Source: a bacterium (lineage in GTDB: Bacteria; Hydrothermota; Tepidihabitantia; SM23-42; JAOAFX01). Taken from it: 64,000 nucleotides of DNA. The DNA is taken from contig DASVHD010000030.1 in NCBI GenBank assembly GCA_036382775.1, forward strand, positions 1 through 64,000. Direction: 5' to 3'. The translations under genes and the position numbers were made by a program. Positions 27,571 to 35,174 of this stretch are shown here, in pieces (the stretch's first letter is position 1; the number at the start of each line of letters is the position of its first letter). The notes under the pieces are model-generated. The model had not been told where the DNA came from, searched no databases, and saw only the letters and a list, made by a program, of their open reading frames with translations.

Positions 27571-28310
27571 ACCGTACACTAAGACCGATCGCGCTGGCAT
27601 TAATGGTCGCCTGCGTCGCGCTATTTGCGCAGGACGGCAACGCAACGGTCGACAAAGCGGTCGAACTTTTTGAGACCCGTCATCTAAACAGCAGCAATTT
27701 GAACAAAAGCCTTGAGATCCTGACGGCATTGGTCAATTCCGAGCCCGAAAACTTAAGGGCGAACTGCGAGCTGGCGCATGTATACTATATCCTGGGCGAC
27801 AACGCCGGGACTAAGACCGAAAAGATCAACCTCTATGCAAAGGGGCAGGAATACGCCAAAAAAGCCATTAAGATCAATGACAGTTCGGCATCAGCCCATT
27901 TCTGGTATATGGTCAACCTGGGTCGGGTCGGGCAGACCAAGGGCGTGCTCAACTCGCTCGGCTCGGTACCTGAGATCAAGAAGGAGATCGACAAGGTTCT
28001 GAAACTCGATCCGAAACACACGGGCGCGCTCGACGCCCGGGCCATGCTCTACTACGAACTGCCCGGGATCATGGGCGGCAGCGTCAATAAATCGATCAAT
28101 GCCCTGAACACGGCAATCGCGCTTGATTCCAATTATTCGGTGCTTTTCGTGGATATGGGCAGGTGTTACATCAGGAAGAAAGATTATGAAAAGGCCCGCT
28201 TTTTCCTTCAGAAGGCCATCGAGATCAAGCAGCCGACATACCCGGCGGACTGGACGCTCGATGACAAACCCGATGCGGAAAAATTTTTAAAAGAAATAGA
28301 AAATAAATAA
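27567..28310 (+). CDS. Secreted TPR protein
   Basis: A 247-aa protein with signal peptide MNRTLRPIALALMVACVALFAQ and at least four TPR-like helices pairs. The middle block, with a GVLNSLGSVPEIKKEIDKVLKLDP segment and YELPGIMGGS, resembles periplasmic TPR proteins related to the TatT / regulator-of-microtubule-dynamics type. AAGGAGG lies 4 nt before the ATG, and the ATGA overlaps the deacetylase stop. Last gene of the plus-strand cluster. Confidence 0.8.
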   Translation: MNRTLRPIALALMVACVALFAQDGNATVDKAVELFETRHLNSSNLNKSLEILTALVNSEPENLRANCELAHVYYILGDNAGTKTEKINLYAKGQEYAKKAIKINDSSASAHFWYMVNLGRVGQTKGVLNSLGSVPEIKKEIDKVLKLDPKHTGALDARAMLYYELPGIMGGSVNKSINALNTAIALDSNYSVLFVDMGRCYIRKKDYEKARFFLQKAIEIKQPTYPADWTLDDKPDAEKFLKEIENK

Positions 28311-28317
28311 GAAATCG

Positions 28318-28540
28318 TCTTTCTAGTCTGTCTGATCTATCTGGTCTATGTGGTCTTTTTTAATTTGAACCAAATAAATGAATAAACTTTTTATTATGAG
28401 TTTAATCCTGCTTTCCTAACCTCATAACTTCATAGCTTCCCAACTTCATCTTTTTTTATCCCCGTATCCCCATTTTTTTCCTAACCTCCTAACCTCACAG
28501 CCTCTTAACTTCATAACCTCGATTTTTATCTCATCCCCTC
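28318..28540. repeat. Word-like low-complexity spacer (TAACCTCC/TAACTTCA type)
   Basis: The convergent gap between the TPR gene and the recombinase holds degenerate 8-10 bp words such as CTAACCTCATAACTTC, repeated about ten times, plus a preceding TCTGTCTGATCTATCTGGTC stretch and T-tracts. No gene or clear terminator hairpin is seen. It marks the left edge of the AT-rich island. Confidence 0.65.
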
Positions 28541-29450
28541 ATCCCTTCTTCTTTTTTTTATACCAGCTCATTTCACTTGGATGACAATCTTTATGAACTT
28601 GATGCAAATATTCCCGGTCTACGTGCGTATAGATTTGCGTAGTCGAAATATCGACATGTCCTAGCAACTCCTGAACAACACGTAGATCAGCTCCTGCTTC
28701 GAGCAAGTGTGCAGCGAAGGAGTGGCGGAACATGTGCGGCGTTACACGTTTTTTAATTCCAGCTTTTATCCGATACTTACGCAGAATTTTCAAAAAGCCC
28801 ATCCGTGTCAACTGTTTACCTCGCGCGTTAACAATTAGGTATGGTATGCTTTTTTCTTTTACTAACTTAGGCCGCCCGCTTCTTAAGTAATTATCAATAG
28901 CATAAGCTGCTTTTTTACCATAGGGAACAAGACGCTGTTTATTCCCTTTGCCGATCACGCTGAGCAGTTCATCGTCGAAAAGGATATCGGAAATCTTAAG
29001 GTCTAAAAGTTCTGATATGCGCAGGCCCACTCCGTAGAGCAATTCCAAACAAGCCCGGTCCCGCAGACACAGCGGTGTTAGATCATTGGCGGATTCAATG
29101 ATCGCCTCCACTTCAATTACCGACAAGGTCTCTGGTAATTTCCGTCCTATTTTCAGCACATCGAGCGCGGTTGCAGGATTTTTTTCCACCTTGCCGATTG
29201 TCACGAGATAAGAGAAGAGAGCTTTAATACTTGAAACCTTACGGTTTATCGAAGTTGCTTTTTTACCTTTATTATATAGGTTATGTATATAACCTCTGAG
29301 TTCATCCGTGGTCGCTGATTCCAAACTCTTGCTGAGATCAGAAAAATACATATTCACCTTCTGGATATCATAGATATACGACCGGATCGTGTTGAGCTCA
29401 TGCCCCAGTGCTATCAGATAATTCTCGAAACCGGTAATAAGTTCATTCAT
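28539..29450 (-). CDS. XerC/XerD-type tyrosine recombinase
   Basis: A 303-aa site-specific recombinase. The N-terminal SAM-like core-binding domain precedes the catalytic domain with Arg in GVGLRISELL, Lys in GKGNKQRLVP, His-x-x-Arg in HMFRHSFAAHLL, His in LGHVDISTTQ and nucleophile Tyr in IYTHVDREYL. All catalytic residues are present. The ATG at 29450 overlaps the upstream metallopeptidase gene by 8 nt. It ends the restriction-modification operon, so it may be an island integrase or a shuffler of hsdS, but it could equally be the chromosomal dimer-resolution recombinase. Confidence 0.88.
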   Translation of the reverse strand: MNELITGFENYLIALGHELNTIRSYIYDIQKVNMYFSDLSKSLESATTDELRGYIHNLYNKGKKATSINRKVSSIKALFSYLVTIGKVEKNPATALDVLKIGRKLPETLSVIEVEAIIESANDLTPLCLRDRACLELLYGVGLRISELLDLKISDILFDDELLSVIGKGNKQRLVPYGKKAAYAIDNYLRSGRPKLVKEKSIPYLIVNARGKQLTRMGFLKILRKYRIKAGIKKRVTPHMFRHSFAAHLLEAGADLRVVQELLGHVDISTTQIYTHVDREYLHQVHKDCHPSEMSWYKKKKKG

Positions 29451-30006
29451 CAGTATCACCTGATCGTAAAATCCTTGCTGCATTCAGTCTTTTTTGCAGA
29501 ATAAACCAGTATGAGAAAAGTGATGATTCCAGTTTGTTGTGGTCCCTGAATTTCTTTTTAATCTCACTCCAGAATCGCTCGTTGTGATGTCTTTCAATAA
29601 TATGCACCAATTCATGATAAATGATATATTCAATAAATCTTTTAGGTAAATACTTCATCAAAGTGTTCAGAGTTATATTATGCCGGGGACTGCAGCTTGC
29701 CCATTTTGTTCGCATGCTTTTAAATAGCGTTTTATGAACTCCTATTTTTAGTTCTCTCGAATAGATTTTGATATTGTTCTCAGCTTCTTTTTTAAAAACA
29801 TCATCGGGCCGATAAATAATTTTTACATGATTACTGTATCTGAGATATTTTTTTATTAATTTGCTTTTTTCATTTATCCAATGATTGTGCCGTACAATTA
29901 CATCCTGGGCATGCATGCCTTTTGGCAATACCAAGCTAAGCTTGCCGGTTCTAAATTCAATCCTGGGATACTTGATGGCTCTGTGTACAATAGAATAACT
30001 GGCCAA
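29443..30006 (-). CDS. YgjP-like (DUF45) zinc metallopeptidase
   Basis: A 187-aa protein with the zinc site YHELVHIIERHHNERFW (HExxH plus a downstream His/Glu) and the preceding TKWASCSPRHNITLN block, both typical of the YgjP/WLM-like family. Such genes are often found next to type I restriction subunits. The TTG start at 30006 directly follows the hsdR stop. Its substrate is unknown; a link with restriction control is inferred from position only. Confidence 0.82.
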   Translation of the reverse strand: MASYSIVHRAIKYPRIEFRTGKLSLVLPKGMHAQDVIVRHNHWINEKSKLIKKYLRYSNHVKIIYRPDDVFKKEAENNIKIYSRELKIGVHKTLFKSMRTKWASCSPRHNITLNTLMKYLPKRFIEYIIYHELVHIIERHHNERFWSEIKKKFRDHNKLESSLFSYWFILQKRLNAARILRSGDTDE

Positions 30007-30007
30007 T

Positions 30008-33000
30008 CTATACTCCGTAGCTTTTGATATATTTCATAAGATCATTATACAAATTATCAACATCGGTCATTGTAAGTTTGTATTCATTTTTAAATAAACG
30101 AACGAATCTACGCACTTCCTGTTCTACGTTTTTGCAGGCCGTCGCTTGCATTATCCAACCCGGGAACATTATATCCTGCATTTGCGCGATTAATATCTTT
30201 ATTTTTTCAGCAAAATCGTCCTTTATTTTCAATTTTTGTTCTAAAACCAGAAATATGGCATATTCAAGATTCGACAAACCCAATTTCTGTTGTTTAGACA
30301 ACATTACAGATGCTGCATCGAATATTGAGACTCCTTCCTTGTATATGCGTTCATAATCCTTGGTCTTTTCCCTCCACAATTCCATTAACCTTTGCACGCG
30401 ATCGACAAGCGATTCATAAATCGGATTCGTCTGTTTATCCACCAATACAAATCTCTGCAGGGCAAACAAGATATTTGCCGCTTTTTCTTCCCTGCTTTTT
30501 ACTTTTTCTTCCAATTTTTTCAACGAATCAGCATCAAATTTTATCTCGGGTAATTCCTGTTCAATCTTTTCAATTTCCGTCGACTTATAGACGTATTTCA
30601 GCGTTTTATCATAATATTGGTGCACATATGCATCGACACTAGTGCCATGCATGACCATCTTCATATAATATGTGTAAACAGCGGAAATCCATCGATATTC
30701 TTCAAAATGCTCTAACTTATAAGGATCAGATCCTAAAAGTTCAAATGCGTTACGCAAGTGGCGGTATTTTTCTAAAAATTCCTCCTCTCTGGTCACATCG
30801 GTAGTCAGGATCTCAACCGCCTTCAGTAGCGTGCTGCGTTCATAATTTTGCATCAATTTTCCAAATATCGACTTCAATTCCGATATCAACTGATCAAACT
30901 CATGCTGGAGGCTTTCGAAATCGTTGAGCGCCTGGTCAATCACATCATCCTTGGAATACAACTCGAACGCCCGTTTGAATTCCTTCAAAATGCCGACATA
31001 GTCGATGATAACTCCGGCTTCCTTAATGCCTTTATATGGACGGTTAGTCCGCGCGATCGCCTGCAATAATCTGTGCTCTTTCAGGGGCTTATCAAGGTAC
31101 ATGGTCTGTAATACCGGCGCGTCAAATCCGGTAAGCAACATATCGGTCACGATCAGGATTTTTGGATGAGTATTTTCTTTAAATTTTTCTATTATTTTCT
31201 TCAATGTACTTTTATAATCTTTGCCATTGTAGCGGGCTCTTGCTTCACGTACATAACCGTAGATAACATCAGCATCATCCCGCTCAGATGTCATCACGAC
31301 ATCAAAATATTCACGCGGCAAGTGTTTTTCCAAAGCATTCTTGTAATGGACACATGCTTTTCGGCTGGCAGCGACGATTATCGCCTTGAATTTATTATCG
31401 ACATTTGTCTTGAAATGATTGGTAATGTCAGCTGCTATTTTTTCGATTCTTTCTTGATTTTCAAGAAATAAATTTATGGAATTCAATCTTTGTTTCAATT
31501 TCTTTTCTACTTCAGGTTTTAGCTGCTCTGGGATTTCATCCCATTCTACTTCTAAAAAGGTTTCCAGCATATCTTTTTTAAGATGCAAATTTTCAAGACG
31601 TGGTTGATATACTATCGGTACGGTGAATCCGTCCTTAATAGCATCTACGATGAAATACCGATCAAGATAATTCTCCCCAGGAGGATAAGCAAATTCCAGA
31701 TAAGTATCCCTGCGCTGTTTTTGCTTTGAAATGGGTGTACCGGTTAAAGCAAATCGGAAAGCATTCTTAAAGATTGCCTTCATTTCACCGGCAAGCGTCC
31801 CGTACTGGGTACGGTGTCCTTCATCAATGAAAGCAATCACATTTTTACGCGTCATGATCGTATTTCTATCTTTGCTGATCTTTTCAAGATGCTTTCGCAA
31901 TGTATCAAGTTCGTCAAATCGGAATTTATGAATTAAAGTTATAAATAAACCGCGTTTTCCCTGGTAATTATCATGCTTTAAAATAGCCTCCAATTCTTCG
32001 ACTGTATTTAATATTTCAGGCTGTACAATATCCAAAGAGAAAAATTCCGTATAGAGCTGTTCTTCAAGCTCTATACGGTCCACGATGAAAAAAATGGATG
32101 GATTTTCCAAAAAATTATCGAAATACAACTTATGCGCTGCGAATATCATGGTCAGTGTCTTGCCGCTCCCCTGCCAATGCCAGATCAATCCATTTTTCCT
32201 ATCTAAATGCCTCTCCCTCGATGGGAGAGGATCGGGGTGAGGATGTAGATTTGTTATTACCCTTTCCACCATCTTATTCGCCGCCCGGTATTGCATGTAC
32301 CGCGTAATAACCTTTGTCGCATTACCCATTTCCACTCGGTAAAACAAAAAATTTCTAACTATATCAAGCAGCTTATATGGCTCCAATATTTCCAATACCG
32401 CATCTACGCTATTTATATTTTTGTCATTCTGAGTGGAGCGAAGAATCTCTTCTGTCCTCCGCCATTCATGACATTTAACATCCTCTTTTTTCTGCCAGGG
32501 TACAATCGGAAAATATCGTGCCTGGCTCTCGGCCGCGATACCTATTTGAACATATTTATATAATTCGGGTACTGAATCTTCGTACTCCTTTATTTGCGCA
32601 AAGGCATCATACCATGAAGTTCCCGGTTTGGTCGGGTCCTTGCACTCGATATTCACCAAAGGAATGCCATTTACATAAAGCACGATATCGGTACGTATTT
32701 TTTCTTTGCCGGAATATTGAACCTGCCTGCTAACAACAAATTCATTACTACCAACAAATCCCTCTCCCTTGATGGGAGAGGCCTTTCCATCTTGTTCCCT
32801 CTCCCTTGATGGGAGAGGGTGAGGGTGAGGGTGAATATCATAATCAAACAACTGTACAAACTTAATCACCCTCTCTTTTTCAAGTTTGACCGGCACGCCG
32901 AATTTGAAATAATTCAAAATCCGCTTTGCACCCTCCTGCCCACTGGTGACAAGTTTCAGCTCGTTCAGAACCTTGCTTATTTCCTCATCACCGATGCCCG

Positions 33001-33166
33001 TATCTTTATTAATGCGCTGAATACAACGTATAAGAGTGGAAACCAACAACGGCTCTTCAAAACTCTCCCGTTCTAGCTGCTCGGCAGGCACAAACTTCCA
33101 ACCAAGCTCCTGCAAACGCTTTATGAAATAATCTTCGACCAATGATTTTTCAGAAAATTTATCCAT
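30008..33166 (-). CDS. hsdR: Type I restriction endonuclease subunit R, with in-frame repeat insertions
   Basis: A 1052-aa motor/nuclease subunit. The N-terminal nuclease site is RTDIVLYVNGIPLVNIECK (D...ECK); helicase motifs are Walker A WHWQGSGKTLTM, FIDEGHRTQYG, ALTGTPISKQ and QAIARTNRPYKG. The ATG at 33166 overlaps the HEPN gene by 8 nt. Three places in the N-terminal third hold foreign-looking peptides encoded by dispersed DNA repeats: around residues 112-138 (HPHPHPLPSRERE and, on the other arm, SPIKGEG), 240-250 (EILRSTQNDK) and 309-322 (HPHPDPLPSRER). All keep the frame, and flanking sequence resumes normal HsdR homology. The last insert lies about 15 residues before Walker A, so activity may be affected. 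Confidence 0.93.
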   Translation of the reverse strand: MDKFSEKSLVEDYFIKRLQELGWKFVPAEQLERESFEEPLLVSTLIRCIQRINKDTGIGDEEISKVLNELKLVTSGQEGAKRILNYFKFGVPVKLEKERVIKFVQLFDYDIHPHPHPLPSREREQDGKASPIKGEGFVGSNEFVVSRQVQYSGKEKIRTDIVLYVNGIPLVNIECKDPTKPGTSWYDAFAQIKEYEDSVPELYKYVQIGIAAESQARYFPIVPWQKKEDVKCHEWRRTEEILRSTQNDKNINSVDAVLEILEPYKLLDIVRNFLFYRVEMGNATKVITRYMQYRAANKMVERVITNLHPHPDPLPSRERHLDRKNGLIWHWQGSGKTLTMIFAAHKLYFDNFLENPSIFFIVDRIELEEQLYTEFFSLDIVQPEILNTVEELEAILKHDNYQGKRGLFITLIHKFRFDELDTLRKHLEKISKDRNTIMTRKNVIAFIDEGHRTQYGTLAGEMKAIFKNAFRFALTGTPISKQKQRRDTYLEFAYPPGENYLDRYFIVDAIKDGFTVPIVYQPRLENLHLKKDMLETFLEVEWDEIPEQLKPEVEKKLKQRLNSINLFLENQERIEKIAADITNHFKTNVDNKFKAIIVAASRKACVHYKNALEKHLPREYFDVVMTSERDDADVIYGYVREARARYNGKDYKSTLKKIIEKFKENTHPKILIVTDMLLTGFDAPVLQTMYLDKPLKEHRLLQAIARTNRPYKGIKEAGVIIDYVGILKEFKRAFELYSKDDVIDQALNDFESLQHEFDQLISELKSIFGKLMQNYERSTLLKAVEILTTDVTREEEFLEKYRHLRNAFELLGSDPYKLEHFEEYRWISAVYTYYMKMVMHGTSVDAYVHQYYDKTLKYVYKSTEIEKIEQELPEIKFDADSLKKLEEKVKSREEKAANILFALQRFVLVDKQTNPIYESLVDRVQRLMELWREKTKDYERIYKEGVSIFDAASVMLSKQQKLGLSNLEYAIFLVLEQKLKIKDDFAEKIKILIAQMQDIMFPGWIMQATACKNVEQEVRRFVRLFKNEYKLTMTDVDNLYNDLMKYIKSYGV
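32210..32230. repeat. Palindromic repeat insert in hsdR (family F, copy 3)
   Basis: CCTCTCCCTCGATGGGAGAGG, followed by ATCGGGGTGAGG. It is nearly identical to the two copies at 32760-32818 and encodes part of HPHPDPLPSRER just ahead of the HsdR Walker A. Confidence 0.85.
32421..32449. repeat. Dispersed repeat insert in hsdR (family E, copy 1)
   Basis: On the minus strand it reads GAGATTCTTCGCTCCACTCA followed by GAATGACA. It matches the pattern of copies at 39975-40004 and 43110-43144, and encodes EILRSTQNDK within HsdR. Confidence 0.75.
32760..32833. repeat. Paired palindromic repeats inserted in hsdR (family F, copies 1 and 2)
   Basis: Two copies of CCCTCTCCCTTGATGGGAGA ending GG, at 32760-32781 and 32797-32818. 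The second is followed by GTGAGGGTGAGGGTG. Each is an imperfect palindrome (CTCTCCC/GGGAGAG). Together they encode about 27 residues between HsdR family blocks FDYD and SNEFVVSRQV. Confidence 0.85.
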
Positions 33167-33950
33167 ACATTTTATCAAGCCTATTTAATTCACGAAAAAT
33201 CCATGCTAATTTTTCTTGCATGATATGACTAAATTTCACCAATTTTGGAAAAGCTTTAACTAAATAGTGTTTTGCATTATAGATTTTACTAGGAATTCCG
33301 CTATACATTGGATATCTTGAATTCTGTATAGCTGATGGTGGAATAGATAATGAAAGCATTATCAGGAGATATTCAGCTTCAGCGATATAAGGAAATATCT
33401 TTTGAAGCGTAGCCATGGCTTTGTTAGAAGTTGCCTCTGTCATGTTAGGCGCATACTTCTTTTTTGTCATTTTCGCATACGATGCGATACCATTATATAT
33501 TGTAGGAGCAACTGCGCTTAGGTTCTTTCTTCGTACCGGTCCCGACATATATTTAAGAAGGACATTTAACAATTTTCGCAATTTTGGCATTTCAATCATA
33601 TCAAATAATTTGACGTTGTTAAACACCTTTATTGTTTCATCAAGTTTATCAGGTGTTATTGCGATCTTATCTTTTCCATGTAACCATATGTCTAATGATT
33701 GCTGCCATTCCGGGGTCTCCTTAATTTTCTGCATCATGTGGCTCAAAACCCTTAATGGAAAGTGCCCGACTTTGTTCTTTAACTCAACCACCGTAAGATT
33801 ATCGTAAAGAATTCCGAATGCTTTAAACGATTTTTCTATGGACTGTTGTAGATAAAAGATTGCCTGCGGGTACAAGCGCCTTGCATAAAGAGTCTGCGCA
33901 GCTTTTAGATCCTTTTTTGCAACATTTAGGAATGCATCACATGGCTTCAT
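33159..33950 (-). CDS. HEPN-domain protein in the RM operon
   Basis: A 263-aa protein. Its first 60 residues fit a HEPN helix pair (AKKDLKAAQTLYARRLYPQ, then AIFYLQQSIEKSFKAFGI). The rest is helical and Lys-rich with no recognised motif. HEPN proteins are commonly RNases or toxins in defence loci; a canonical R-x4-6-H motif is not obvious here, only KNKVGHFPLRVLSH. The ATGA start overlaps hsdS and the end overlaps hsdR by 8 nt, so it is translationally tied to both. Probable accessory effector or toxin; function not established. Confidence 0.7.
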   Translation of the reverse strand: MKPCDAFLNVAKKDLKAAQTLYARRLYPQAIFYLQQSIEKSFKAFGILYDNLTVVELKNKVGHFPLRVLSHMMQKIKETPEWQQSLDIWLHGKDKIAITPDKLDETIKVFNNVKLFDMIEMPKLRKLLNVLLKYMSGPVRRKNLSAVAPTIYNGIASYAKMTKKKYAPNMTEATSNKAMATLQKIFPYIAEAEYLLIMLSLSIPPSAIQNSRYPMYSGIPSKIYNAKHYLVKAFPKLVKFSHIMQEKLAWIFRELNRLDKMYG

Positions 33951-35161
33951 GTTTTTACCTTTTTTGCTCCTGTCAGCAAATCATCCATCAATCCTTTTTT
34001 TATTTTTTCGAACTTTTGCTTCTTTGTTTTCAATACTTCCACCTTTTCATCAACATTGGCGAGAATGTCACTAATTTGCTGCTGCTCACCCAGTAATGGC
34101 ATGGGAATAGTAATTTTCGATACTTGTTCACTATTTAATGCTGGATATTGACCACCAATCATCATTTTGTTACACTGGTCAATAACGACCTTGGAAAATA
34201 ATGTGCATAATAAGTATTGTGGAATTAAGTATGCTTTACACGTTAACACTGCAAATCCCGTTGAACAAATTTGACCATCATAATTTTTTGGAATTAATGC
34301 AAACGCCTTCAAATAGGGCCGTACCGTTGACATGATCACATCGTTCAGATATACAACACGCCGCGCTCGCGATGGAGCATCTCTTCCCATTATTTCCCTT
34401 GCCTGATTTATTTTACCTGTGCCATTCTCTACCGAGTCAATATCAATATATAGAAACTTATGGTCCGGATAATCCATTGGCAAATCCTTGGCATCTTTAT
34501 TGATTTCTGTAACATCACCTAAATGCTTCACCTCCCACTCTTTCGGTATACTTCCTATTTCCGTGTCTTTGAATTGTTTATGTCCGATCCCTTTAGTCAA
34601 AAGCTCCTGCATCAATCCTTTTTTCAACCTCTCAGTCTTTTCAATCGCCGTATCCACTTGTGTAATCGCTTCATCCACAGTTGATAGAATTTCAGCAATT
34701 TTTTTCTGTTCAGGGAGGGGAGGGAGATTAATTCGTATTTTCCTTAAATCCTCCTGGTTTAGTTTAACTCTAGTCGAACCCACAATATATGTCCGTAAAT
34801 CCATAAAATTTAGCAAATATAATAAAAATTTATTACTAGATTTAGCTTCGATGGCCTGCAGAATATGTGCATGATTATTAACCCAAAATTTTCCGGTCAT
34901 CAAATAACATGATTGCTCATATTTACCATACAAACCACCATCTTCTGCTAATAATAGATATTCACCATCAAAGATATAATTATCGATATGATCTAATATA
35001 CCATTCGCACCACAATATGGATATCTACCTTTTCTTTTTGCTCTTTCTATTTCACTTAAAGGTATTCTCTTACTATCAAAAATTTCAATCACATGATCTA
35101 AGGTCATTATTTCCCAATCTTTTAAACCTCTATCGATATATGATGAATTGATATTATTCAT
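33947..35161 (-). CDS. hsdS: Type I restriction-modification specificity subunit S
   Basis: A 404-aa DNA-specificity subunit with two target recognition domains: about residues 12-150 and 205-350. Each is followed by a conserved helical spacer containing PEQKKIAEILSTVDEAI and GEQQQISDILANVDEKV. This two-half layout is complete. It recognises the bipartite methylation site with HsdM. It is separated from hsdM by three genes (Fic, AbiJ-like, STAND), which is unusual. Only one hsdS copy is present. Confidence 0.92.
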   Translation of the reverse strand: MNNINSSYIDRGLKDWEIMTLDHVIEIFDSKRIPLSEIERAKRKGRYPYCGANGILDHIDNYIFDGEYLLLAEDGGLYGKYEQSCYLMTGKFWVNNHAHILQAIEAKSSNKFLLYLLNFMDLRTYIVGSTRVKLNQEDLRKIRINLPPLPEQKKIAEILSTVDEAITQVDTAIEKTERLKKGLMQELLTKGIGHKQFKDTEIGSIPKEWEVKHLGDVTEINKDAKDLPMDYPDHKFLYIDIDSVENGTGKINQAREIMGRDAPSRARRVVYLNDVIMSTVRPYLKAFALIPKNYDGQICSTGFAVLTCKAYLIPQYLLCTLFSKVVIDQCNKMMIGGQYPALNSEQVSKITIPMPLLGEQQQISDILANVDEKVEVLKTKKQKFEKIKKGLMDDLLTGAKKVKT

Positions 35162-35174
35162 AATTCAAAACCTT

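Noticed and set aside
32210-32833. Intein or intron in hsdR
   Set aside because: The inserts are only about 10-27 residues long and consist of palindromic repeats; there are no splicing or homing motifs.
33947-35161. Phase-variable hsdS inversion locus
   Set aside because: Only one hsdS gene is present, and I saw no second specificity gene or long inverted repeats around it.
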